Assembly (NCBI GenBank): GCA_020632875.1
Contig: JACKET010000006.1
Location: 400,338-464,337 of the forward strand
DNA: 64,000 bases
Source: Alphaproteobacteria bacterium
GTDB taxonomy: Bacteria > Myxococcota_A > UBA796 > GCA-2862545
Direction: 5' to 3'
Shown one piece after another: positions 24,511-33,679 of this stretch. The notes under the pieces were generated by a model, which worked only from the letters and a program-made list of their open reading frames with translations, was not told where the DNA came from and made no database searches. Position numbers and translations under genes: made by a program. Position 1 is the first letter of the stretch. Every line of letters begins with the position of its first letter.

Positions 24511-24551
24511 TGGGAGCCGGCTCCCGGCCCCGGCTCTCGGCCCCGGCTCCC
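24510..24551. repeat. GGAGCC/GGCTCC-type short repeats
   Basis: Degenerate GGCTCCC and GGCCCC units between the tRNA terminator and the end of tpiA, the same type as inside the cupin lipoprotein signal peptide. Confidence 0.65.
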
Positions 24552-24553
24552 GG

Positions 24554-25315
24554 CTACGCGACCGCGCCCGCCACGATGCCCGCGAAGTCCGCGGCCTTCA
24601 GGCTCGCACCGCCCACCAGCGCGCCGTCGATGTCGGGACAGCTCATCAGCTCCGCGGCGTTGTCGGGCTTCACGCTGCCGCCGTACAGGATGCGCGTCTG
24701 CTCGGCGACGAATGCCGGGTAGTGCGTCGCGAGCCAGCCGCGGAGCTTCGCGTGGACCTCCTGGGCCTGCGCGGGCGTCGCGGTGACGCCGGTGCCGATG
24801 GCCCACACGGGCTCGTAGGCGATCGTGATCGTCGCGGCGACGTCGGCCTCGATGCCCTCGAAGGCCGCGGAGAGCTGCCGGAACACCACCTCTTCGACGC
24901 GCCCGGCCTCGCGCTCCTGCAAGGTCTCGCCGATGCAGACCATCGGGAGCAGCCCGGCCTCGCGGGCCGCGTCGATCTTCACGCGCACGTCGGCGTCGGT
25001 CTCGCCGAACAGCTGCCGGCGCTCGCTGTGCCCGATGAGCGCGTACGTGCAGCCGAGCTCGCGCGCCATCTCGGCGGAGTTCGTGCCCGTGAACGCACCG
25101 TGCTGGGACGCGTTGATCTCCTGCACACCCACGTGGATGCCCGTGCCCTCGAGGATCGGCAGGACCGCCGGGATCGACAGCGCCGTCGGGAACACCGCCA
25201 GCGTCGCGTCGCCGCGGTTCGCGAGGCTGTCGCGCAGCCCCATCGCGAGCGCCGCAGCGGCCTTGGGACCGTGGTTCAGCTTCCAGTTTCCGGCGATGAA
25301 CGGGACTCGGGCCAT
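24554..25315 (-). CDS. tpiA: triosephosphate isomerase
   Basis: 253 residues, full length. It interconverts dihydroxyacetone phosphate and glyceraldehyde 3-phosphate. Catalytic residues are Asn10 and Lys12 (AGNWKLN), His96 (IGHSERR) and Glu168 (AYEPVWAIGTG); loop 6 follows, and the phosphate-binding GGSVKPDN and GALVGGASLK are present. Last gene of the gap-pgk-lipoprotein-tpiA row. Confidence 0.97.
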   Translation of the reverse strand: MARVPFIAGNWKLNHGPKAAAALAMGLRDSLANRGDATLAVFPTALSIPAVLPILEGTGIHVGVQEINASQHGAFTGTNSAEMARELGCTYALIGHSERRQLFGETDADVRVKIDAAREAGLLPMVCIGETLQEREAGRVEEVVFRQLSAAFEGIEADVAATITIAYEPVWAIGTGVTATPAQAQEVHAKLRGWLATHYPAFVAEQTRILYGGSVKPDNAAELMSCPDIDGALVGGASLKAADFAGIVAGAVA

Positions 25316-25370
25316 GGCGACGCTCCTTGCTGGGAGGCCGCCGTAACCGCACGCTCCGGACGGGTCGACG

Positions 25371-25871
25371 TCAGGGTGCGGGGGCGTCCTTCGGACAGCC
25401 GATGCTGGCGACGGTCTTCTCGTGCGCGGCGTTCACCGTCTCGAGCAGGGGACCGAACGACACCACCGTGTGGCGCCGCCCGCACACGTCGGCGACCGTG
25501 CCCACGAACTGGGTCGTGTCGCCGTCGACGGCCCAGCTGAATCCCGGCTTGCCGAGGATGGTCACCGGCGTCATCGGCCCCGCGGACGAGGCATCGGCGC
25601 CGGGGAGGGCCTCGAACACCAGGCTGCGCTCGTGGAGAGCGCCGTCTTCGAGCGGCTTGAGCGTGCTGCCCCAGCCGATGTTCTGGTCGACGTCCTCGCC
25701 CTTCACCGTCAGGAGCCCCGCCGTCGCGGAGCTCTTCTTCGCCTCGCGCCGGTCACCGGGAGCGGGGACGAGCACGAGTCCGGACTTCAGCTCGACCGCA
25801 TCGGGGTTCGGCTCGGGGGGAGCGGAAGGCTCGGGAGCCGTGCCGCACGCCACGAGCACGAAGGCCCACAC
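25371..25871 (-). CDS. small lipoprotein between pgk and tpiA
   Basis: 166 residues from a GTG 3 bases after the pgk stop. The short N-terminus WAFVLVACG ends in a lipobox-like VAC, so a lipoprotein is likely, though the signal lacks positive charges. A Pro/Glu linker precedes a globular part of unknown function (GLLTVKGEDVDQNIGWGSTL; one Cys pair near the C-terminus). No family recognised. Tight spacing implies co-transcription with glycolytic genes. Confidence 0.7.
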   Translation of the reverse strand: MWAFVLVACGTAPEPSAPPEPNPDAVELKSGLVLVPAPGDRREAKKSSATAGLLTVKGEDVDQNIGWGSTLKPLEDGALHERSLVFEALPGADASSAGPMTPVTILGKPGFSWAVDGDTTQFVGTVADVCGRRHTVVSFGPLLETVNAAHEKTVASIGCPKDAPAP

Positions 25872-25874
25872 GGG

Positions 25875-27062
25875 CTACTTCCGGAGCGCCTGGAGCCCGA
25901 CGAGGTCGCCGTCTTCCAGGTACTCGAGCGAAGCGCCACCCCCCGTGGAGATGTGGCCCATCCGCTCGGCGAGGCCGAACTTCGCGACCGCCGCGGCGGA
26001 GTCGCCTCCCCCCACGACCGTGAAGCCGCTGGAGCTCGCGAGCGCTTCGGCCACGCCGCGGGTGCCGCCGGCGAAGCTGTCCCACTCGAACACGCCGAGC
26101 GGGCCGTTCCAGAAGAGCGTGTTGCAGCGGCCGAAGATCTCGGACCAGGCCTTCACGGTCTCGGGACCGATGTCGAGGCCCATCGTGCCGTCGGGGATCT
26201 CGGTGACCGTCTCGGGTGCGGCATCCTCGGCGAAGGTCGCCGCCACGACGTGATCGACGGGCAGGTGGACCTTCACGTTGCGGGCTTCGCACTTCTCGAC
26301 GAGCTCGCGCGCGAGGTCGAGCTTGTCGTCTTCGCACCGGCTGTTGCCGATGGGCTGGCCTTGCGCCTTGAGGAAGGTGTAGGCCATGGCGCCGCCGATG
26401 AACAGGTGGTCGACCCGCCGCGAGAGCGCGTCGATGACCTTGATCTTGTCGGACACCTTCGCCCCGCCGAGGACCGCGCCGAACGGCGTGCGCCCGGTGG
26501 CATCGGTGGAGATGAGGCGACCGAGGACCTCGACCTCGCGCTGGACCAGGAGGCCCGGAGCGGAGGGGAGGTGCTGGGGCACGCCCGTGATGGACGCGTG
26601 GGCCCGGTGCATCGCGCCGAAGGCGTCGTTCACGAACACGTCGCCGAGGTCGGCCAGCGCCTTGGCGAACTCGGCGTCGCCGGCCTCTTCGCGCGGGTCG
26701 AACCGCAGGTTCTCGACGACCATGACGCCGCCTTCCTGCAGCTCGCGGGTGAGCGCCGTGACCTCGTCGCCCACGATGTCGTGCGCGAACACGACATCCT
26801 GGTCGATGAGCTCGGCCAGCCGGGCCGCGGCGGGGAGCAGCGACTGGGCCGGATCGGGCTTGCCCTTCGGGCGGCCCAGGTGCGAGGCGAGGACGAGCCG
26901 GGCGCCGCGCTCCTGGAGGTACTTCAGGGTCGGGACGAAGGCGCGGATCCGGGTGTCGTCGGCGACCTGCCCGTCGTCGAGCGGGACGTTGAAGTCGACG
27001 CGACAGAGGACGCGCTTGCCTTCGACGGCGAGGTCTTCGAGCTTCACGAATCCGCGTGCCAT
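25875..27062 (-). CDS. pgk: phosphoglycerate kinase
   Basis: 395 residues. It makes ATP from 1,3-bisphosphoglycerate. VDFNVPLDDGQVADDTRIRA binds substrate in the N-terminal domain; LGGAKVSDKI and the C-terminal GGGDSAAAV region bind nucleotide. The ATG (27062) overlaps the gap stop by one base (TGATG), so the two are co-translated. The frame stays open upstream inside gap but that part is not Pgk. Confidence 0.97.
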   Translation of the reverse strand: MARGFVKLEDLAVEGKRVLCRVDFNVPLDDGQVADDTRIRAFVPTLKYLQERGARLVLASHLGRPKGKPDPAQSLLPAAARLAELIDQDVVFAHDIVGDEVTALTRELQEGGVMVVENLRFDPREEAGDAEFAKALADLGDVFVNDAFGAMHRAHASITGVPQHLPSAPGLLVQREVEVLGRLISTDATGRTPFGAVLGGAKVSDKIKVIDALSRRVDHLFIGGAMAYTFLKAQGQPIGNSRCEDDKLDLARELVEKCEARNVKVHLPVDHVVAATFAEDAAPETVTEIPDGTMGLDIGPETVKAWSEIFGRCNTLFWNGPLGVFEWDSFAGGTRGVAEALASSSGFTVVGGGDSAAAVAKFGLAERMGHISTGGGASLEYLEDGDLVGLQALRK

Positions 27063-28063
27063 CAGCCCGCCACCACCTTCGCGAGGTCGATCATCCGGCA
27101 GGAGAAGCCCCACTCGTTGTCGTACCAGGACAGCACCTTCACGCAGTCGTCGGCGATCACCTTGGTGATGCCGAGGTCGGCGATGGAGCTGTGCGGGTTG
27201 CCGATCAGGTCGGAGCTCACGATGGGCTCGTTGGTCGCGGCGAGGACGCCCTTCAGCTTGCCGTTCGCGGCGGCCACGATGGCCTCGTTCACCTCGGCGG
27301 CCGAGGTCGCGCGGCTGGACTTGAAGACCAGGTCGACCAGGCTGACGTTCGGGGTGGGGACGCGGATGGCCATGCCGTCCATCTTGCCCTTCAGCTCGGG
27401 CATCACGAGGCCGATGGCCTTCGCGGCGCCCGTGGAGGTCGGGACGATGTTCTGCGCGGCGGCGCGGGCACGGCGGAAGTCCTTCTTGTGCGGCGCGTCG
27501 AGGATGTTCTGGTCCATCGTGTAGCTGTGGACGGTCGTCACGAGGCCGTGCTCGATGCCGATGCTGTCGTGGATCGCCTTGGCGACCGGAGCGAGGCAGT
27601 TCGTGGTGCAGCTCGCGTTGGACACGACGTGGTGCTTGCTCGGCTCGTACTCGTGGTGGTTCACGCCGTACACGAAGGTCTTGTCGGCATCGTCGGCGGG
27701 CGCCGAGATGATGACCTTCTTCGCGCCGGCCTGGAGGTGCAGCCCGGCCTTCTCGCGCTTGGTGAAGACACCGGTGCACTCGAGGACCACGTCGACGCCG
27801 AGGTCGCCCCAGGGGAGCTTCGTCGGGTCGCGCTCGGCCGTGACCGGGACGCGCTTGCCGCCGATCATCAGCGCCTCGTCGCCGACTTCGACATCGACGC
27901 CCCAGGTGCCGTGGACCGTGTCGCGACGCAGCAGGTAGGCCAGCATGTCGTCGGAGGTGAGGTCGTTGATGTGGACGAACTCGACGTCGTCCCGATTCCA
28001 GGCGCTGCGGAGGACGTTGCGTCCGATGCGTCCGAAGCCGTTGATCGCGATGCGGAGGGCCAT
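27062..28063 (-). CDS. gap: glyceraldehyde-3-phosphate dehydrogenase
   Basis: 333 residues. NAD-binding INGFGRIGRNVLRS is at 7-20, the catalytic SNASCTTNC has Cys152, and the following His is in HSYTMDQ. Asp34 (INDLT) suggests NAD preference. RBS GGAGATCCC. First gene of the minus-strand glycolytic unit and divergent from the flavoprotein gene, with 69 bases between their starts. Confidence 0.97.
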   Translation of the reverse strand: MALRIAINGFGRIGRNVLRSAWNRDDVEFVHINDLTSDDMLAYLLRRDTVHGTWGVDVEVGDEALMIGGKRVPVTAERDPTKLPWGDLGVDVVLECTGVFTKREKAGLHLQAGAKKVIISAPADDADKTFVYGVNHHEYEPSKHHVVSNASCTTNCLAPVAKAIHDSIGIEHGLVTTVHSYTMDQNILDAPHKKDFRRARAAAQNIVPTSTGAAKAIGLVMPELKGKMDGMAIRVPTPNVSLVDLVFKSSRATSAAEVNEAIVAAANGKLKGVLAATNEPIVSSDLIGNPHSSIADLGITKVIADDCVKVLSWYDNEWGFSCRMIDLAKVVAG

Positions 28064-28132
28064 GGGATCTCCCGGGCTCGATGTGGACGCTCGACTATCC
28101 GCCGCGGCCTGGAGCGGCTACCTGGATCCCCG

Positions 28133-29719
28133 ATGGCACTCCTGGTCTCCAACGTCCCGTGGGCAGGTCCCGACGCCGACCCCAAGAAGGCGCTCTCCAA
28201 GCGGCTCGGCGTCCGTCCCGCCGAGATCCGCGACGTGACCCTCGTGAAGAAGAGCCTCGACGCCCGCCGCGGAAAGCAGCGGTGGAGCGCCGTCTACCGC
28301 GTCGATGTCGCCAACGAGGCCCGCGTCCTCGAGCGGCGCGTCCCCGGGGCCCGCGCGTGGACCGACCGGGACGACGGTCGCTACGGCCTCGTCGACCAGG
28401 CCCCCGTCCGCCGCACCGACTGGCCGGCCGATCTGCGTCCCATCGTCGTGGGGGCCGGCCCCGCCGGGCTCTTCGCGGCCCTGTGGCTCGCCGAGAGCGG
28501 CATCCCGGTCACGCTCCTCGAGCGCGGTGCGCCGGTCGAAGAGCGCGTCGACGCCGTGAACCTGTTCTGGCGGCGCAAGCGCGAGCTCGACCCCGAGAAC
28601 AACCTCATCTTCGGCGAGGGCGGCTCCGGCACCTTCTCCGACGGCAAGATCTACACCCGGCGCCGTGACGGCGAGCTCGGCTTCATCTTCCGGCGGCTCG
28701 TCGACTTCGGCGCCGACGAAGAGACCCTCAAAGAGGGCTGGGCCCACCTCGGCACCGACAGGATCCGCGCCATCCTCCCGCCGTTCCGCCAGCGCCTGCG
28801 CGACCTCGGCTGCGACGTGCGGTTCCACGCGGCGGTGACGGGCATCCGCGTCGAAGAGGGCAGGGCGGTGGGCGTCGAGCTCGCGTCGGGCGAGGTCGTC
28901 ACCGGGGCACCGGTGCTCATGGCCATCGGGCACAGCGCGCGCGACAGCGTCCAGATGATGCTCGACGCCGGAGCGGCCGCGGCCCCGCGCGAGATCGCGG
29001 TCGGGGCGCGCATCGAGCACCCGCAGACCCTCATCGACACCGGGCGCTACAAGGTCGCACGCGGCGAGCTCCCCCCGGCCAGCTACCGCCTGGCGCACAA
29101 CCCCGAAGAGGGCCGCAAGGCGCACACGTTCTGCATGTGTCCCGGCGGCATGGTCGTGCCGGCGTCGAACCACCCCGACCGCGTCGTCGTGAACGGCATG
29201 AGCTTCGCCGCCCGCCGCGCGATGTGGGCGAACTCCGCGGTCATCGTCGAGGTCCACCCCGAAGACTACGGCGACACCGACCCCATGGCGGGGTTCCGCT
29301 GGCAGGATGCCATCGAGCGCCGCTGCTTCGAGGTCTCCGGCGACTACCGTGCACCCGCGCAGCGCGTCAGCGACCTGCTCGCCGGCCGCCCGAGCACCGA
29401 CCTCCCGAAGAGCTCGTTCCCCATGGGCCTCGTCCCGGTCGACCTGCGCGAGGTCCTGCCGGGTTTCGTGGTCGACGGCATGGTCGAGGCCATCCGGTGC
29501 TTCGACCGCGAGATCCCCGGCTTCGCGGGCGAGGATGCCGTCCTCATCGCACCGGAGACCCGCACCACGTCCCCCATCCGCTTCGAGCGCGACGAGCGCG
29601 GCTGCTCCACCACGGTCGAAGGGCTGTACCCCGTGGGCGAAGGCGCCGGATACGCGGGCGGCATCATCAGCTCCGCCCTCGACGGCATGCGGGCTGCGCG
29701 GTCCATCGCCAGCATCTGA
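28133..29719 (+). CDS. FAD-dependent dehydrogenase, COG2509 type
   Basis: 528 residues. The first 95 residues form the small N-terminal domain typical of this group (KKALSKRLGVRPAEIRDVTL). A Rossmann motif VVGAGPAGLFAALWLAE follows near residue 104. GSGTFSDGKIYTRRR, the FCMCPGGMVVPASN stretch and the C-terminal YPVGEGAGYAGGIISSALDG are conserved in the family, often annotated as an uncharacterised FAD-dependent dehydrogenase. Substrate unknown. Repeat C begins 2 nt after its stop. Confidence 0.9.
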   Translation: MALLVSNVPWAGPDADPKKALSKRLGVRPAEIRDVTLVKKSLDARRGKQRWSAVYRVDVANEARVLERRVPGARAWTDRDDGRYGLVDQAPVRRTDWPADLRPIVVGAGPAGLFAALWLAESGIPVTLLERGAPVEERVDAVNLFWRRKRELDPENNLIFGEGGSGTFSDGKIYTRRRDGELGFIFRRLVDFGADEETLKEGWAHLGTDRIRAILPPFRQRLRDLGCDVRFHAAVTGIRVEEGRAVGVELASGEVVTGAPVLMAIGHSARDSVQMMLDAGAAAAPREIAVGARIEHPQTLIDTGRYKVARGELPPASYRLAHNPEEGRKAHTFCMCPGGMVVPASNHPDRVVVNGMSFAARRAMWANSAVIVEVHPEDYGDTDPMAGFRWQDAIERRCFEVSGDYRAPAQRVSDLLAGRPSTDLPKSSFPMGLVPVDLREVLPGFVVDGMVEAIRCFDREIPGFAGEDAVLIAPETRTTSPIRFERDERGCSTTVEGLYPVGEGAGYAGGIISSALDGMRAARSIASI

Positions 29720-29720
29720 T

Positions 29721-29820
29721 CTGGGCGTCCCGGCTTCGCCGGCGGCTGTCCTCCGGGCTCGCTCTCGCTCGGTCGCTTCGCGACTGCGGCTCCGCCGCAC
29801 CCTCCGGCCCGCCTGACGCT
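29721..29820 (+). repeat. dispersed repeat C, copy 2
   Basis: Starts GGGCGTCCCGGCTTCGCC, includes CTCCGGGCTCGCT and TGCGGCTCCGCCGCA (a six-pair hairpin), ends GCCTGACGC. It starts 2 nt after the flavoprotein stop, so it may act as a transcript end. Confidence 0.75.
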
Positions 29821-29822
29821 TC

Positions 29823-29957
29823 GGTTCACGGGCACGGCCACGTTCACGGGCACGTCCACGTCTCACGTCTCACGAGGACGAGCACGTCTCACGAGGACGA
29901 GCACGTCTCACGAGCACGACTCACGAGCACGACTCACGAGCACGACTCACGAGCACG
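29823..29957. repeat. CACGAGGACGAG short tandem repeats
   Basis: Low-complexity tandem units: several GTTCACGGGCACG, then GACGAGCACGTCTCACGAG twice and CACGAGCACGACT several times. The GACGAGCACGTCTCACGAG unit recurs at 63953-64000. Confidence 0.85.
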
Positions 29958-30127
29958 GGCGTCCCGATTGGGTCTGGCCCAAATTGGACACCCGATCCAC
30001 CCGTGCTGATGGGCGTTTCGCGAGGGCTCTGGCACGATCGGGACAGCCTCGGCGCCGGATTCGCGGGTCGAAGCATCGAGGTGGGGCGGCTCGAACGCCC
30101 CCCGGTCCGGCTCTCTTCCGACAACTT

Positions 30128-32130
30128 CGATCGCGACAGGCAGAGCCCGAAGGGTCCGGTTTCCCCACGCCCCGCCGTGGCGCCGGAACCCAGCAGGAAA
30201 CCGGATCCTGGGACTGCCGGGTCTGCGAACCGCAAGGCGGCCGAAGGCCAGCCGCGCAGCGCGCTCCGCGCGCGGAGTAATGGGTAGACCGGGCGTTCAC
30301 ACCCGCCATCCCCGTCCTCTACGACGAGCCGGGATCCCGCGGCCGACGCCCGCGGCGGCGCCGTCTGCGACGAGCCGGGATCCCGCGGCCGACACCCGCG
30401 GCGGCGTCGTCTACGACGCGCCGGGATCCCGCGGCCGACACCCGCAACACAGCCGTCTTCGACGAGCCGGGATCTCGCTTCGAGCGCACATTCGCGCACG
30501 CGCACGCGCACGCGCACGGGTCGGGCCTCGAGTGCCCTGCCGATGCGGAGCTCTCATGACCTCCTCGATCGCGACAGGCAGAGCCCGAAGGGTCCGGTTT
30601 CCCCAGGCCCTGCCGTGGCGCCGGAACCCTGCAGGAAACCGGATCCTGGGACTGCCGGGTCTACCGACCCGCAAGGCGGCCGAAGGCCAGCCGCGCAGCG
30701 CGCTCCGCGCGCGGAGTAAGGGGTAGACCGGGCGTTCACACCCGCCATCCCCGTCCTCTACGACGAGCCGGGATCCGCGGCCGACGCCCGCGGCGGCGCC
30801 GTCTGCGACGAGCCGGGATCCCGCGGCCGACACCCGCGGCGGCGCCGTCTACGACGAGCGGGATCCCGCGGCCGACACCCGCAACACGCCGTCTTCGACG
30901 AGCCGGGATCTCGCTTCGAGCGCACATTCGCGCACGCGCACGCGCACGCGCACGGGTCGGGCCTCGAGTGCCCTGCCGATGCGGAGCTCTCATGACCTCC
31001 TCGATCGCGACAGGCAGAGCCCGAAGGGTCCGGTTTCCCCAGGCCCTGCCGTGGCGCCGGAACCCTGCAGGAAACCGGATCCTGGGACTGCCGGGTCTAC
31101 CGACCCGCAAGGCGGCCGAAGGCCAGCCGCGCAGCGCGCTCCGCGCGCGGAGTAAGGGGTAGACCGAGCGTTCACACCCGCCATCCCCGTTCTCTCCGAC
31201 GAGCCGGGATCCCGCGGCCGACACCCGCGACGGCGCCGTTTACGACGAGCCGGGATCCCGCGGCCGACACCCGCAACACCGCCGTCTACGACGAGCCGGG
31301 ATCCCGCGGCCGACACCCGCGACGGCGCCGTCTACGACGAGCCGGAATCTCGCTTCGAGCGCACATTCGGGCACGCGCACGCGCACGGGTCGGGCCTCGA
31401 GCGCCCCACCGGTCCGCTCTCTTCCGACCTCTTCGATCGCGACAGGCAGAGCCCGAAGGGTCCGGCTTCCCCAGGCCCTGCCGTGGCGCCGGAACCCAGC
31501 AGGAAACCGGATCCTGGGACTGCCGGGTCTACGAACCGCAAGGCCGCCGCAGGCGAGCCGCGCAGCGCGCTCCGCGCGCGGAGTAATGGGTAGACCGGGC
31601 GTTCACACCCGCCATCCCGTCCTCTACGACGAGCCGGGATCCCGCGGCCGACACCCGCCATCGCCGTCCTCTGCGACGAGCCGGGATCCCGCGGCCGACA
31701 CCCGCGGCGGCGCCGTCTACGACGAGCCGGGATCCCGCGGCAGACACCCGACGGCGCCGTCTACGACGAGCCGGAATCTCGCTTCGAGCGCACATTCGGG
31801 CACGCGCACGCGCACGCGCACGCGCACGGGTCGGGCCTCGAGTGCCGTGCCGATGCGGAGCTCTCATGACCTCCTCGATCGCGACAGGCAGAGCCCGAAG
31901 GGTCCGGTTTCCCCACGCCTATCTGGGCGCCCGCCCCTCCCGGGAAACCGGATCCTGGGACTGCCGGGTCTACCGACCCGCAAGGCGGCCGAAGGCCAGC
32001 CGCGCAGCGCGCTTGCGCGCGGAGTAATGGGTAGACCGGGCGTTCACACCCGCCATCCCCGTCCTCTACGACGAGCCGGGATCCCGCGGCCGACACCCGC
32101 AACGCCGCCATCTCCAGGGGCCGCGGAACC
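30128..32130 (+). repeat. five tandem copies of repeat A (about 437 bp)
   Basis: Units start CGATCGCGACAGGCAGAGCC at 30128, 30566, 31002, 31434 and 31876 (periods 438, 436, 432, 442); the fifth is truncated. Each holds a stem TCCGGTTTCC/GGAAACCGGA, GCGCAGCGCGCTCCGCGCG, GGAGTAA, CACCCGCCATCCC, then three to four sub-repeats with core GACGAGCCGGGATCCCG and CGGCCGACACCCGC, then GCACGCGCACGCGCACG. I count 17 sub-repeat cores. Reading frames inside shift between copies, so coding is unlikely. The whole gap 29720-32207 has no gene that I can support apart from the tRNA at its end. Confidence 0.9.
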
Positions 32131-32157
32131 CACCCGACACCCGACCCGGGCCCCAAC

Positions 32158-32193
32158 AGCAAAAACGCCCACGCGGTTGGACCGGTGGGCGTT
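32158..32193 (-). terminator. intrinsic terminator of tRNA-Gly
   Basis: On the minus strand AACGCCCAC pairs perfectly with GTGGGCGTT around a loop that itself can pair (CGGT/ACCG), followed by a run of T. Confidence 0.92.
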
Positions 32194-32207
32194 CAGGCGT
32201 TCGCGAG

Positions 32208-32279
32208 AGCGGGTGAACAGATTCGAACTGTCGACAGCCACGTTGGCAACGTGGGGCTCTACCACTGAGCTACACCCGC
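32208..32279 (-). tRNA. tRNA-Gly(GCC)
   Basis: 72 nt. Acceptor GCGGGTG/CACCCGC, D-arm GCTCAGTGGTAGAGC, anticodon stem CCACG/CGTGG with loop TTGCCAA (anticodon GCC), T-arm GACAG-TTCGAAT-CTGTT with one G-T pair. CCA is not encoded. It reads GGC and GGT. Confidence 0.97.
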
Positions 32280-32290
32280 GAAGCGAAAGT

Positions 32291-32318
32291 GAGGTAACCC
32301 ACCGTCCGACACGCGCAA
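32291..32318 (-). promoter_or_regulatory. possible tRNA-Gly promoter
   Basis: On the minus strand TTGCGC (32318-32313), 16 bases, TACCTC (32296-32291), about 11 bases before the tRNA. Hexamers are only partial matches. Confidence 0.3.
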
Positions 32319-32332
32319 GGGCACGCGATCGC

Positions 32333-33679
32333 TCAGCGCACGGCCCGCTTCGCGATGCGCTCCAGCAGCGGCGTGAGCTCGTTGTCGGGATTGGCCTCGA
32401 TCGCGGCTTTCGCGACCGTCTCGAGGTGGGATCCGAGCGCCGTCCGGGTGGTGCTCCAGTCGGTCGCGCCGTCTGCGCCGACGGCCCGCGCGAGGCCCAA
32501 CCAGACGGCCGGATCGGGCCGCGCCTTCCGCACGATCGCCATGTCGATCGGGCCGGCGCCCGTGCCGTTCAACGCATCCGCCAGCTGGAGGATCGCGGTG
32601 GGGAACAGCACGGTGTCGTGGCCGGCCTCCATCGTGTCGAGCGCATCCTTCAGCGCGATGACGCGCCACGCGTGCGCCAGGCCCGACACCTCGGGGCCCC
32701 AGCGCGTCGCGTCGCTGAACACGGCCGTCCGGTCGTATCCGACGCACGGAGCGTCCGGGCACGCGTCCAGCCAGCGCAGGCCGGTCGCCGCGATCCAGGC
32801 GCCCGCAGCGGCGGCATCCGCGCCCGTCGACGCGGACAGCCCGTCGAACGCCCGCTGGAGCAGCGCCTGCTCCGGCTCCTTCACGCCGAGCTCCTCGCGG
32901 GCGGCGTGCTTCAGCTCGGCCCACGCGGCCTGTTCCTTGTCGCGGTCTGCCGCCGCGCGCGTGAGGGAGAGGAGCGTCGCCCGCCGCAGGTCGTCGAGGG
33001 CCGGCTGCGGCACGTCCGCGCGCTTGTCGCGGTTCGCGAGGATGCGCCCCGTGGGGCTCGACGACAGGCCGTCGTACTGCGGCGCCGCCAGGGCCTGTGT
33101 GACGGGCGCAGTGTGGAGCTTCGGCGACACGAGCCACGCGGACAGCACCCAGCGCTCGCCGTACACCCGCATGCCCTTCGCGGCGTCCGTCCCCAGGAAG
33201 GGCAGGGGAGACCGCGTCATCCCCTCCATCACGCCGCCGTCGCGCAGGGGCGTGAGCAGGCGCGCGAGGTCGGCGCCGAGCTCGCCCTCGTCCGAGCCCG
33301 TCAGGTTCCCGACGCGGTTCTCGGCCCGGCGCAGCCGATAGCCGCGGGACAGCGCGACCACCTCGCTCTCCGGGAAGCGCTCCGCGAGCTGCAGCATCAG
33401 CGGACCCGGGTCCCCGTCGCCCTCCTCGAGCGCCTTGACCTCCTCGATCCACGCGGCGATGCCCTCGTCGTGGGTGCGGGCGTGCTCGGCGTCGGGCAGG
33501 GCCGGAGCGCGGACCAGCGGGTCGCGGCCCACGAGCGCGTCGAGCATGGCGTCGCGGCTCTCGAACTCCAGGGCGGCGGCCTTGGTGTCCTCCTGCGTCA
33601 CGACCCGCAGGTGCTCGGGGACCTTCGGCGGGCAGCCGCACAGCGCCAGCGCGAAGAGGGCCGGTGCGACGCGCCTCAC
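32333..33679 (-). CDS. lipoprotein of unknown function
   Basis: 448 residues from a GTG (33679) overlapping the pyrD stop as GTGA. The signal RRVAPALFALALCGC has lipobox ALCGC with Cys15. The rest is a soluble domain with many Asp/Glu and Ala-rich helices; one Cys pair (DACPDAPC) is visible. No family recognised. Translational coupling to pyrD suggests one operon, but a functional link is not shown. Confidence 0.82.
   Translation of the reverse strand: MRRVAPALFALALCGCPPKVPEHLRVVTQEDTKAAALEFESRDAMLDALVGRDPLVRAPALPDAEHARTHDEGIAAWIEEVKALEEGDGDPGPLMLQLAERFPESEVVALSRGYRLRRAENRVGNLTGSDEGELGADLARLLTPLRDGGVMEGMTRSPLPFLGTDAAKGMRVYGERWVLSAWLVSPKLHTAPVTQALAAPQYDGLSSSPTGRILANRDKRADVPQPALDDLRRATLLSLTRAAADRDKEQAAWAELKHAAREELGVKEPEQALLQRAFDGLSASTGADAAAAGAWIAATGLRWLDACPDAPCVGYDRTAVFSDATRWGPEVSGLAHAWRVIALKDALDTMEAGHDTVLFPTAILQLADALNGTGAGPIDMAIVRKARPDPAVWLGLARAVGADGATDWSTTRTALGSHLETVAKAAIEANPDNELTPLLERIAKRAVR

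Noticed and set aside
30556..31162. Repeated small ORFs of about 64 codons in the array units (starting MTSSIATGRARRVRF)
   Set aside because: The frame is broken in unit 5 and in the solitary copy, and conservation follows stem pairing rather than codons.
30128..32130. CRISPR-like array
   Set aside because: Sub-repeats have no unique spacers of constant length, and no cas genes are seen in the window.
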